Below, one piece after another: positions 42,547-54,442 of a DNA stretch of 64,000 nucleotides; the first letter of the stretch is position 1; each line of letters starts with the position of its first letter. Origin of the DNA: Prototheca cutis (taxonomy: Eukaryota > Chlorophyta > Trebouxiophyceae > Chlorellales > Chlorellaceae); assembly GCA_002897115.2 (NCBI GenBank), contig BCIH01000002.1, forward strand, positions 2,250,696-2,314,695, written 5' to 3'. The position numbers and the translations under genes were made by a program. The notes under the pieces are model-generated. The model had not been told where the DNA came from, searched no databases, and was given only the letters and a program-made list of their open reading frames with translations.

Positions 42547-44184
42547 ATGGCGATGGAGTACGTGGACGTGACAAGGGAGGAGGTGGCCTTGCTCCTTTTG
42601 CACCATCTGCGCTCCGACGGTTTTGACCGCACCTACGCCAGCTTCAAGAGGTAGACTCGCTTTTTGGCTGACAGTGAGCAGCTGACGGATACGCATGGGC
42701 TCATGACATCCAACCACATTGCATTATGGCGGGCATGCAAGGGAAACAGAAGAGCAACGGTACAGCTTTCTGTGCCACAAACAACACACAGGGAACTCAA
42801 GGCCAGATGGGCCCTGGACATGCGCAGCATTCCCCCCGGGATCAAGAGCTTGCACGAGATTCTGAGCGAGTACACCGTCCTCAAGGAGCGCGATCTGCAC
42901 AGGACTGCCTTTCTGCAGAAAAACACGCTGGCCCGAGCCATGCAGGCAACGCTGGACAGGCACGCCGGCCTTGCTTCCCAGACCCTGGGGGTGGGTAGCG
43001 CTGCCCCGGAGGAGGCCGTGCTTGGCAGCCAGCGGCATCAGCCTCATGTCAGTATGCACCAGCCTGGTTTTTACGGCGGTGCAATGCCCTCAGAGGACGG
43101 GCAGCGCCGAGCGGCGCACACGGGAGGAGGGTGCCAGGACATGGGACCGGACCCTTGCCTCCCGCCGGAACCAGAGCTCCCACCCCGGCAGGTACCTGGG
43201 CGTCCCCCCGAACGCCGGCGCCGGGTCACGCCCCGCAAGCGCCGGCGCGGGTCGCTGGCAGCGGCAGAGGCTGCACTTGCAGAGCTGGAGGGCGTTGCAC
43301 CGGGTGGCCAGCTCAGTTTGGCGACACTGCTTGCCGACGAGCGACTTCAAGTCCGACTGGGAGCTAGCCTGGCCGACCGCCTGAATGGGGTGGGTGCTGA
43401 AACCCTGGGCTCGCCGCCCCTGCACTGCCCTGATCGCAGTTACTGCAGTGGCGATCTACGGTCACCGGCACCTCGACAGAGCGGCGAAACTCCGGAGCAT
43501 CGCCAAGCCCCAAACGGCGCCGGGTGCGCCAGCCGGGTCACGCCGCCCGACTTGTTGGTGGGCCTGTCCTCCCCGTTGCTGCGTGGGAGTGCAGCCACGC
43601 TGCCCGACGGCTGGTGTGCGGGCGAGATGAGTCGACTGGCCTTTCCCGCACACCTGCTGGGCGACGGCGGCGGTCTGTCCCTGCTGGGCCCTCCGTTTGG
43701 GCAGACCTCCCGTGACGGGCTCACCGCCTTTCAACGTTGGGAGGATCACCAGGCCACCGTTGCCTCTCCGGGCGACGGACATGTGCCAGGCGCTGCCTCT
43801 CCGGGTCGGGGGCCAGGGGTGCAGCCAGCCACAACGATCGCCGCGGCCACGCCAGGCTTTCCGGCGCTGTCGCTTGCGCCAGATGATGTGGCAGTCAGCG
43901 CTTGGCCTGCCATCACACCCGGACCTCTCGCGGGTGCAAGGACGCCAAGCATCCTTGAAAACTGCGGCACGGTGGGAGGTGCAAGCCTGAATGCTGCTGG
44001 TGCTTCGGGGGGGGCTGGGAGGCAAGGCGGAGAAGCGGGTGCCCCAGCATTGCAAGTAGCACCCGACAGACAAGGCGGTCCACCACCGGATGGAGGCACG
44101 ATGCTGCCAGGGCCCATCAAGCTGCCACTCCTGGCAGGCATGCCCGGCATCGCGGCGCTCATAGAAGACTGCATCGGTTACTGA
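42547..44184 (+). CDS. LisH-domain protein with NPAT-like N-terminus, 498 aa
   Basis: Exons 42547-42650 and 42792-44184 join in phase 2. The N-terminus is a LisH motif (VALLLLHHLRSDGFDRTYASF), a dimerisation element. After the intron come KARWALDMRSIPPGIKSLHEILSEYTVLKERDLHR, which resembles the segment after LisH in NPAT, where a short loop leads to an IL-EY-LK helix. The remaining 350 residues are Pro/Gly/Ala-rich with a basic cluster (PRKRRRG, possible nuclear signal) and a hydrophobic end (IKLPLLAGMPGIAALIED). NPAT activates histone genes in animals. The resemblance is by eye and limited to the first 110 residues; function here is not established. Confidence 0.7.
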
Positions 44185-44392
44185 GGAGATTCATGCGGTG
44201 TGAACAAATGCGCATCCCTGTCGGTTTGCCCGGATTCTTACTGCGTCGTCTTGCGAAAAAAGGGTGACATTTACTTCAAGGAAATTTCCCCATCGTATTG
44301 CATCCATCATCAATACTAGCAATTGTGTGGATGGGGGGCATGGAGCACTCTCACACAACAGACACCTCGCCTGACGGCCCAGTGTTGATGGA

Positions 44393-47296
44393 CTAGCAGG
44401 CAGCGCCCTTGTCCACCGGGCGCCGCGCGAGCCAGGCCTTGAACTTGGCGCAGGCCGCGGTTAGGGACCCTCCCTCCTGCTCCGTGTCGGCGATGACATC
44501 ATCCCCGTCCACCAGGCGGATGCGCATGTTCAGCTGCACCTCCTCGCCTGGGGCAAACTTTGGCCCCGCACGCAGTGCCGCGTTGTACGCCGCTCGCTCC
44601 TGTGCAATCTTCTCGTCAGTGGGCAGGCGCAGCTCGTGCACCCAGGCGTCTGCCGACAACGGTTTGCCAGTCAAGCCTTCCACCAGGTCCAGAAAGGGGA
44701 CTGTGTTGCCAGGCTGCATGTGGGGGTGGGGGGTTGGGGTTGGGCGACCAGTTGCCTGGCATACATACACGGCTGCAACCCCTCCATCCAAACGCAGCCG
44801 AGGCCCCTACCGGTAAGAATGTGTTCTCACAAGCCAACGTCGCCCTCTTTTCACGAGACAACCCCGACCCGTCACGACACGCACTTTCCAGTAGGCCTCG
44901 GTCAGAGCCTTGCCCACGCCGGGCTCATCCACGAGGCCACCCAGCGTCTTGATAAAGTGCTCCCGCGCCTGGTGCACTCCCATCTCCGCCAGCACATACC
45001 CGTGGCTACAGTACGATTGGCGGGGGGATGGAACATGCGCCCTGTAACACACACACACAGAGCAATCGATCGATCACCTGATGGCATGCCGCCGATTCTT
45101 TTTTCAATAGCCCCTACAGCCAGCTGCACGCACTAGTACGCAGATGACTCGTCGCTGAGGATGTGCGGCACACTCATGAGCGGACGCGGCGCGGCGCCGC
45201 CTTCAATCTGGCACTCTGTTTCTGCAGCGAGCTCCAAGATGCGTGCCGGCGTAACGTCTTCCTCCGTCAGTTCATACAGCGCGCGCTCAAAGTATGGCAC
45301 TGCGAGCATGGCTCGTAGCTGGAGCACAGCATAGGGGTGCCGCGTGGCCACGGCATCGCGGACGAGCTCCCAGGGCGGGGCGGAGCCCGCGGCATCGCGG
45401 GCGTACCGCGCGAGCCACGCGGCGTCGTCGGCCAAGCTGTCTAAAAGCATCGACTGGTTCTCGGCGTAGGCCACGCTGGTGGGCGCGCGCTCCTGGGAAC
45501 ACAGCGGGCTTCGCTGGTCCACGTTGGCAAAGTGCGCGGCGTGCCCGCCCTCGTGCAGCAGCGTCACCAGCGCGGTGCGCCCCGATCCGGGCGACCCGGG
45601 CGACGCCAAACTCGTGAAATTGGCCTGGGCGGCGACCCAGCACCCATCCGTCTGTCGAAAGGCAGGCACAGGCCAGTGGCAGAAGCCATTCGAGTACTGT
45701 GTGTGTGTGTGTTTTGGGGGGGAGTTGTGAAGGGGGCTGGTATGTTTGGGTGCTTGGCTAGTTGTTGAGGTAAAAGACTAGCGCGTTAGTGGGCCCCACC
45801 TGCCTACACCTCCCCCAAAGCAAGTCCTACTTTGCCCTGCCGATCGCAGAGGTCCAGCTGCATCGTGGAGCCCCGGTAGTCAATGCCCAGAGCTGCAAAC
45901 GTTCTGGACCACACATCCACAGCGTCCTGCAAGATGGTGTGTGTGTGTGTGTGTGTATGGGGGGGGGGGCCGGGGGGGGGGCGGGGCGCGGCGGCGTGCG
46001 AGTCCGCGTGCGTGTGTGCACACGCGCCAAACTCACCCCGCGAGGAAAACATGCAATGGACCCTCCAGCCAAACGAGCACAAGGCACTGCCCGCACACCT
46101 CAAAGGGGAAGTAGAGGTCTAGCCGCGCCTCCACGTCTCCGACCAGGGCATGGGACATGTTCCAGGCCTGCAAAAGTGGAGTTTCGTCAGTTGGACTTTG
46201 TCGGGTCGGGAGCCACCACCTGACTCACTCATGGGTTTTGTTCCACACTTTCCGAAGCCTACTCCAGTCTGGACCCTGGTCTCATGCACGCAGCCTGGAT
46301 TTTAGGCACCCTCCCCCACCACAGCACGGTGTGCGACACGCAAAACTTTAAACACTCAGCCCACCCGGATCACTGCATCTTCCGACCGACCTGCAGGGCA
46401 TCGGGGCCCTTGCTGTCCGCCAGTCGCCGGCGTGCATCGGCCATGAGTGGCCGGCTGGCGGTTTCCAGACCGTCCAGCATTTCAAACAAGCGCTGCAGGG
46501 TAAACCCTTCGGCTGCCTGCACCTTCATGTCGTAGTAGTTGGCAAACCCAGCCGCTGCCGCGAGCCGGTTCCGTACCTTGACAATCTCACAAAAGTCGTC
46601 TGTGATGAGGGATGGTGCAAATTTGGTTGTTGTTATGGTTGACATTACGGTGAGTGTAGGTTCATTTGCGGGTCATCGGATGATCACGGGCTGATCGCTG
46701 GCTGATCATGCCCTCAAACTGAAGCCACTACCCTTCCCACCAACCGCCTGCCACCCACCGGCGACAAAGGGTCCGATGGTGCAGAGAGCGTCATAGGCAG
46801 CCTTGCGGTCTGCCTCCCCCGGGCTCATTTTCATGGCATTCCTCAGCTGCACCGCGCTGGCAGAGTGGAAGTGACCTGTGGCGGAGTCGGTGTACCCGAG
46901 GGGCATGCCCCGCCGCCGCTCTGCCAGCGTGGCCTCCAGCCGGTTGAGTTGGTCACGCAGCACAGAGACCTCTGGCGCCGCGCTGACGTACGTCTCAAAC
47001 GTGCGACGCATCACGGCCAGCACACGGCGCTGTTCCTCGGACAACTGCGCCGAGGTCTGCGCCGCCTGGACTTCCTGCAGGGCCTGGTCAGAGGACAGCC
47101 ACTCGTCCAGGGCCGACTTGCTAGAGGCCAGGGCTGCGGAACTGGACCCAGACAGGCCCATTTTGGTACTCCAAAAGTTGTCCTCGTAGGCGCGATGCAG
47201 CGCCAGGTACTCGGTGTTCAGCCGGTCGACCAGGGCCGTGACCGCTGGATCCCCGGCCAGGGGCGGGCCAGCTGGGCTGCAGCTCACTGTCGCCAT
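44393..47296 (-). CDS. M3-family zinc oligopeptidase (oligoendopeptidase F-like), 645 aa
   Basis: M3 peptidases cut short peptides. Seven exons (47296-46759, 46599-46391, 46167-46099, 45926-45810, 45696-45134, 45005-44885, 44713-44393) join with every phase closing. The active site is LLHEGGHAAHF (HExxH, zinc and catalytic Glu), and the third ligand region lies downstream in the conserved block after AYAENQSMLLDS. Family blocks include EEQRRVLAVMRRTFE, FCEIVKVRNRLAAAAGF, YYDMKVQ, DESSAYYHGYVLAEM (rebuilt exactly across an intron) and YWKPGNTVPFLDLVEGLTGKPL. No leader peptide is evident from the start MATVSCSPAGPP, so a cytosolic location is likely. Introns hold CA/TG repeats and a G-rich run near 45960. 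Confidence 0.92.
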
Positions 47297-48994
47297 GGAT
47301 CTACGTTTCGAGGCTGCAAGACGAGCTTTCAATCCACCTCGAGGGCTGATCGAGCGGGATAGTGGGCCGATCGTTCGTCCCAGAGTAACCCACGCCAGCT
47401 TGATGGTGCCGGGCCGCTGAGAGCCGGGCACAGCAGCTCTGCGGGTTTCAGCCAAACGCAATAGGGCAGGCGCCTTTCCCAATCCCCCATAAACGTACAA
47501 AGAGCTACAATGCAATGGACGACGACCCATCCCGACATCGCTGCCTGTCGGACATCCTGATTTTTGGCCAACACGACCAAACGGGGGCCCGTCCGGGGGA
47601 ATTGCGCGAGATCACTTCTTTGGGGTTTTTTTTTTCCTGTTCAACTTTCAAAAAGATCAACAATAGATAAATTATCAAGTGTAAGGAAAGTTACTATAAA
47701 TTTTTTTTGGCATCACAGGTTCTGAACGATTCCTGCACCATTGCAGGGTCCATGCACTCTGTTCCAAGCTAACGCAGATTGGCAACAAACATTAACTGTG
47801 CAAAGAACGCGAATACGTGTTGCATATAGACTGTGTGCGCGAGGCTGAATCGGGCCTATGACTCGGTCGGACGGGGCTGTGACCGCTGGATCCCCCTGCC
47901 CAGCAGCTCTCGGCCGCGCGCAGGGGGGAGGGACGGCACCCCTGATAATGAATTCAGGCCGCCAGGCCCTACTCACGATGGCCCAGCCGCTCGACCGACA
48001 GGGAGTTCAGGACCCAGTCCAGGGACCTAAGACCATACCCATTTCGGAAACCGCTCGACTCAGAGCGCGAAGAAGACTGATTGTGGTGTGCTCACTACGA
48101 CAGCAGCTTGTTACCCAGTATCCAAGGCATGTATCGTGATCTCTCCCCTGTATGAAGCTGGGGAAAGGGGTCTGGTAGTGCTACACCCAGGCCTGCCTGG
48201 TTCCCCTTGACCTGTCTCCCATCCGCCGTTCCCCGGCGGATTCCCTTGTTTCCATTCCTGTTCTCTTTTTGTGCCGCCTTCCTAGCGACTAGCGTACCAC
48301 CGGCACATTGCATGCTTTGTCCACAAAGTCCCGGCGGCCTCCCAGGCCCGGCACCTCTGGCCACTGCGACTGACTCTGAAGTTTGTAAGGATAATACGCC
48401 CTCTCAGGACGGCCGCGTAACACCATGGGCTGTAAATGAAGTGCCAGTAAGCGCACTGAACGTGCATCACGGAAAACCTCTGACCAGGCCCGCGTTCTCT
48501 GTAGAAAACCATGCTTCCCGAGCCTGGCACTGGGAAGTGGGTGTCCAATGCCAGCTTGTTTTCTTTCCAGTACTCCTGGGAGCTGAATGTCAGGAGAGAA
48601 CCCACATCCCATCGCAAATGGATATCCGAAACAAGTCCACGGTGATCGGAATCCTGCCCCATATTGTCAGGCCAATAAACTGCAACCGTCCGCAAACTCA
48701 ATCTGAGCTTGATCCAGGAGCGAATAATAGGCGCGTAAGCCTCTTGTCCAGCGAGTCGACTCAACCAGCACTACGCTCTGAAGATTTTTTTTCGAAAACT
48801 ATGATGACTCGGTCGGGCGGAGCGCTGCTGGCGGGAGGAGCGCTCCTGGGCGTGGCTTCCCTGGTCAGCTATTATTACAGGGCTGGCGCCAGGACAATCA
48901 CCAGGAGCATCGCCTTCCAGGCCATCCCGGGGAAGCGATACGCTCCCAAGCGCGCGGCCAAAGGCGGGTTTGGCCTGGACAGACTGCAGCTTGC
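47297..48994. other. intergenic region with dispersed repeat copy and possible leader exon
   Basis: Holds an A/T-rich segment near 47625-47715, one copy of an inverted repeat at 48425-48597, and at 48801-48990 an open frame ([17 protein letters not shown]) that could be a membrane-anchor leader exon for the following prolyl oligopeptidase. I could not find a donor of the right phase for that exon. Confidence 0.45.
48425..48597 (-). repeat. dispersed inverted repeat, copy A
   Basis: Read on the minus strand it matches plus-strand 54123-54300 at roughly 80 per cent identity by eye (shared words CTCCCAGGAGTACTGGAA, GGGAAGCATGGTTTT, TGATGCACGTTCAG). Its minus-strand frame is open through the repeat (EYWKENKLALDT); the other copy has a frameshift. 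Confidence 0.75.
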
Positions 48995-51900
48995 ATGCCG
49001 GGCTCCACCCTCCACATGTCTGGCATGACAACTGACATGACCATGTCCCTCGCTTTTCCAGGAGCCCCCACTGGTCAGCTGACGGTGCTGCCATCGCAGT
49101 ACCCCAGCGTGCGCCGGGACGACACATCAGAGGTGCTGCATGGCGTTCGGATCGATGACCCCTACCGCTGGCTGGAGGACCCTGACAGCCCCGAGACCAT
49201 GGCATGTGAGCGTGAAATGTTTCCATGTTGAAGGTTTGAATGGTAAACCGTCACGCCTGGCTGCAGCGCGTGTTTGTCTGTGTGTTTGATGGGGATCCGG
49301 AGGCCTTGAACCCCGGCGCTCTGCCTTGCGCTGGCCTTCCAGCGCACACCATGCGACAGCCTGATGACCGCCACCCATTGTTCGTGCAGTCGTGGAGGAG
49401 CAAAACAAGCTGACCCGGGGCGTGCTGGATCAATGCCCCACGCTGCCCTCCATGGCCAAACTGCTGGAGCAGCTGATGGACTATGAAAAGTATGGCACTC
49501 CATTCAAGAAGGGCAGCCGCTATTACTACAGCCACAACACGGGTTAGTTTGGCATGATGGTCCGATGGCCCGTGGACTCGTCCCAACCCCGGCAATTGAC
49601 AACCCTGGCAATTGACACCCCCCCCCCCCCCCCCCCCCCCCCAACAAACAAAACCACGGGTCTACACAGGCCTGCAGGCGCAGTCAGTGATCTACAGCCA
49701 GCCGAGCCTGGAGGCTGAGTCTGTGGTGTTCCTGGACCCCAACAAGCTGAGTGATGATGGCACGGTGGCGCTGTCATCGCTGGCGTTCAGCGAGGACGGC
49801 GGTCATGCAGCATATGCGTTGTCGTCCGGCGGCTCCGACTGGCAGACGGTGCGGGTGGCCCGAGTGGACGAGGGCAGCGGCGCCCCGCTGCTCCAGTCCG
49901 ACCTGCTGGAGCACGTCAAGTTTTCTTCGCTGGCCTGGACGCATGATGGGCGCGGTTTCTTTTACAACCGTTATCCTGCCCCGACGGGAGGCAAGGAGGC
50001 CGGCACCGAGACTGATCGTGCAGCCAACCAGCAGCTGGCGTACCACGTGCTGGGTGCGCCCCAAACCCAGGACTGCATCGTCCTCACCCTGCCGGAGCAC
50101 CCCGACTGGATGATCGGCGCCCAGGTGATTGTTTGCTTACTTGTTTATTTTTGTTTATTTATTTGTGTTTTTGTGTGCGCATAGGTACGGTGGCACTTGG
50201 CGGGCTGGTGCCCGTGCAGGGAAACAACCAGTCCATCGACATGCAAAACCCAGTGCCAGCATTGAACCCTGGCAGGTCTCGGATGACGGGCGGTATGTCA
50301 TCCTTTCCATTTCCGCGGGCTGCGAGCCCGTCAACCGGCTGTGGGTGCTGGACCTTGAGAAGATTCCACGGAGCCCAGACGGCCATCTGGACTTTGGAAA
50401 GTACGACCGGAGTGCTGAGGGCGCCATCGATCTGCCTCTGATCAAGCTGGTGGACACATTTGAGGTGCAGGCTGATCGGAGGGTGTGAGGGTTGTTTGCT
50501 TGATTGGCAATGGGTGCAGGCTGCTGCTTACACCCAGCGCTCACCATCGTCTCACCAGTCGACAGGCATTGACACATCGCGATTGGCCTGTGCACGCTTG
50601 AACTCGCTTGCACACAAGATCTCTCTCCAGCTCCTGGCCCCGGGGCTATCCCAACGCCTCTCCCCAGGTCCCACACCATGACCACCCACAAAATGTGTGC
50701 AGGCTTCGTACGAGTATGTTGGATCCAGCGGCACCGCGTGGACGCTGCAGACAAACAAGGATGCGCCACGTTATCGGCTGGTGCGATGCGACATCGCCGC
50801 GGAAAGCCCCGGGTTTGCCGATGTGGTTGCCGAAGACCCAGAGGCGCTGCTGCAGTGGGCCTCGCTTCTCGGCGGGGGCAAGCTCGTGCTGTCGTACCTC
50901 CGCAACGTCCAGGTGGGTGGGGCGGTGGTGGCTGGGCCGCCAGGCTTTTCTGCACGGCTGGGGAACTGAGAAGAACAAGTTCACAAATTGGGTTTGGGGA
51001 GTTGAGATCGAGAGCGATCACCGCAGGTGGGGGAAAGGCACGTCTGGCCATTGCTTGGGTGGCCGTCAGTGGCATTGGACTCTGTCTTTCCAGCATCAGG
51101 TAGCCTTTCACCACGACAACCAACCAATCAAATCATGAAAGCTGTGTTTTAGGCACACGTGGAAGTCAGGGCCTTTGACTCCGGTCGCCACCTGGCTGAC
51201 CTTGAGCTGCCGGGCATCGGGAGCGTGACTGGTTTCTCGGGCGACCACAAGTCCCCAGAGTTTTTCCTCACCTTTTCCGGCTTCACCGAGCCCGGTGCCA
51301 TCTTTAGGTGAGCACGCCCAGGGGGGACGGTGTTGGATGTGGTGGAGATGATTTATGCTGCTGCTGCCGAGTGACTCAGAGGCAGCCAGGAGACCAGGTC
51401 GGTAGTTTTCCTCATCCCACGGGGGAGTTGCATCGCACACGGGCCCCCGCTGCACTTGGAAGCAAACGACCAGGAAGCCAGTTTGCCCTACAAGCGCCAG
51501 CACACTCCACCCTGCACCCCAGGGGTGACCTGGACGAGTCCAATTCGGCGCTGACCCTCCATCGGCGCATTGCCACCAAGGGTTTCAGCCCCGACGACTT
51601 TGAGACGCGACAGATCCATGCGACTTCCAAGGATGGGACTCGGGTGCCGATATTTGTCGTGTCGCGACGAGGGCTGAAGCTGGACGGCTCCGCAGCGACC
51701 CTGCTGTATGGGTACGCCGGCGGGTGATGTTTCCCTTGTGGCAACCGGATGTTTGAAGGGCAGGGCGGAGGGGTGCAGATCGGGGCGTGGCCGCCAGCAT
51801 GCTCGTTGATGCTGCCGTGTTTGCCTGTTTTGCAGATAATAACATGTGGGTGCAGGGAAGAGCGAGCGCGTGAGGCATACCATGCATTTCCATGAGCGAA

Positions 51901-53429
51901 ATCGCACCCATCACCTCCCATGCAAACCCAGCCCTCCCCCCCTTGCCCAGGTATGGAGGCTTCAACATCAGCTTGACGCCGTCATTCTCCGTGTCCAGGG
52001 TCGCATGGATGCTGGCCTACGGTGGTGCCGTGGCCGTCGCAAACCTCCGTGGCGGTGGAGAGTGAGTGGGGCCAACAGCATGGCCACCTGAACGTTGTTG
52101 GAGCTGGGGTTTACACGTTGCTCCAGTGCTGTCCAGCGGCATCGTCTGTCTCTGCGTGCTCACACGACGTGTGAGGGGAAGCGCGTGGACCTGCGACAGA
52201 GTGGGTTGCCATGCATCAAACCGCATGCAGGTTTGGCACTACCTGGAGAGATGCTGGATCGCTGTCGCACAAGCAGAATGTGTTTGACGACTTTATTGCT
52301 TGCGCGGAGGCGTTGCACGCAGGGGGGTACAGCTCCCCCAAGACCCTGACCATCCAGGTGTGGGTGGCTGTGTGGCTGGCTGGGGAATGTGCGGGTTTCC
52401 GCGGGTGACCTCGTGTGGCGGCATGGCGTGCCCCTGGTGCTGTGTTGAGCGATGTCCTGGGCCTGGCATGCACTGGGGAGTGATGTGCGGCAAGAGCGAT
52501 GCAACAAGGCATTCAACTCTCCATCCGCCACAGGGCGGAAGCAACGGCGGCCTCCTCGTGGCCGCGGTGGCAGAGCAGCGGCCGGATCTCTTTGCGGCCG
52601 TGCTTGGCCAGGTGGGAGTCATGGACCTCCTCCGTTTCCACAAGTTTACGATCGGTGCGTATTTTACGTGCTTGCTCTGGCGCATGGCTTGACTTGGCTC
52701 GATGCACAGGGCGGTGGTGGTTGTTTCTTCTTCTGGGCCGAGCCAGAGGTTGGCCCAGCGCTGCGACACACGAGAGCAGCGGCTGGCTGGGTCCGACCCA
52801 GCCAGTCCGAGACATGCCCAGTGGCTTCATCATTTCGGCCTGCCCACTCCTCTGCTGAATACACCCTGGCGCCACAGGCCATGCTTGGATGACGGACTAT
52901 GGTGACCCCGACAAGGCCGAGGACTTTGGGTGGCTGCTGCCGCTGTCCCCCCTGCACAATGTCGCGGTGCCCACTGACGGCGGACAGTACCCGGCCTTTC
53001 TTTTGACCACGGGGGACCACGACGACCGCGTGGTGCCACTGCACACCCTCAAGCTCATCGCCACGTTGCAATACACCCTGGCTTGCAAAGGCGCGGCTGT
53101 GCTGGGATGGTGGACATGCGAGTGCTGCCATGTTGTGTGATCTGCTGCTCCCGTTGACATCTGCTCCCATCCTGGCGACAACACATCCCCGTCCACTGAT
53201 GATTCTGCGCGTGCAAGCGAGACCCGAGCTCGGCTAACAACCAAAATCCCTCGACTGCGCAGACCCGGGGAGCTCCGGCCAGCGAAACCCATTGTTGACG
53301 CGTGTGGAAGTTCGGGCCGGGCACGGGGCGGGCAAGCCCACCGCCAAGGTCATCGCCGAGCAGGCAGACATGTATGCCTTTGCCGCAGGCGCTGTCGGCG
53401 CATCCTGGGTGCACGCGGACGCGGCCTAA
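48995..53429 (+). CDS. prolyl oligopeptidase (S9A), at least 12 exons
   Basis: Cleaves peptides after proline. Exon starts and ends: to 49205; 49390-49542; 49670-50124; 50276-50464; 50703-50912; 51153-51307; 51523-51711; 51951-52061; 52231-52357; 52534-52654; 52878-about 53090; 53263-53429. Family blocks: [70 protein letters not shown]. The triad is complete: Ser in GGSNGG, Asp in [11 protein letters not shown], His in RAGHGAGKP. The last intron has no GT donor of the right phase; a GC donor at 53091 would fit. The start is uncertain: ATG 48995 is in frame with the first conserved block, but a hydrophobic leader exon at 48801 is possible. Confidence 0.93.
49618..49642. repeat. intronic poly-C tract
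   Basis: Twenty-five C in the second prolyl oligopeptidase intron, upstream of its acceptor. Confidence 0.9.
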
Positions 53430-54442
53430 CAGCTGTTCAAGGGTTTGGGTGGGAGCACGTGGCCGCTGTACTGTGCTGTACAGTGGTGCATGGCACGCCG
53501 TCAGCCGTGTGTATGTTCTGACCTTGTTGCCAGGAGTCGCTGTCTGTTCCTCCCCTTCACAATGGCACAAACCGGTTTACAGGCTTGTCCAGATTATGAC
53601 AGTTGGGGAAGAGAGAGAACGGTGCGCATTCGTAAAGAGATCAAAAGAAACAAGGTCAGCGTGTGTGTGTGTGTGTTTGGATTGGTGTGGGACAGTTAGC
53701 TCTGGCATGGGGCTACATCAGCGCTTCCATTCAGAGACAATCAATTTATCAGTTTCGGCGGCGCAGGCCAGCGTAATATTGTTGACGATTGTAGATGGAC
53801 AGTTTGCTTGCACTCTATCAACATGAATGGTTTGATGGTACATTATGAATTGAAATTTGGATAAGTTGATGGTGCAATATGCTTGTTCTTGTTAGACTGT
53901 GTGCTGTTCGTCGCAGCGTCCAGTTGGTGGTCCACTGGCGGACATCAGCACGCGACAAACACGTGGGTAGAGCGACCCGCCGTACCCGGCTCATGCAGAA
54001 AGAACCAAAACGACGACGCAGCCACAATACCTAATTGAGCGTAAAATGGTGAATGGGTTGATACGTTTGGGAGATTCGGGGCCGGCTGATGGTGGTCACA
54101 GATGATGCCCCTCTGAGTTCCCTCCTGATACTCAGGCTCCCAGGAGTACTGGAAGGCAAGCAAGTTGGTATTGGACACCACCTCCCAGTGTCAGGCTTGG
54201 GAAGCATGGTTTTGTACAGAGAGCGCAGGGCCGATCAGAGCTTTTTTATGATGCACGTTCAGCATGGTTGCTGGCAGTGCGCGTACAGCCCTTGGGGCAT
54301 GCCCAGCCAGCTTGAGTCACGAGCGATGGCGCCGAGCCTGGTAAATCAGAGTTCACAACAGCCAAGGAGCTGTCGACAGAGAGAAGGCAACGAAAGGGTG
54401 GAACCGGTGGCAGAACACAGTCGCCGGCCTGCTTGGCCCCAA
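53430..54442. other. convergent intergenic region with repeat copy B
   Basis: 3' flanks of prolyl oligopeptidase and of the GAF kinase, including the second copy of the dispersed repeat. The stretch 53740-53900 is A/T-rich. No gene seen. Confidence 0.55.
54123..54300 (+). repeat. dispersed inverted repeat, copy B
   Basis: Plus-strand copy of the element found inverted at 48425-48597. Small indels break the frame open in the other copy. The two copies flank the prolyl oligopeptidase gene. Confidence 0.75.

Noticed and set aside
47236..47896. Shared word GTGACCGCTGGATCCCC near 47240 and 47878
   Set aside because: Match is about 17 bases with no extension; treated as chance or a tiny duplication.
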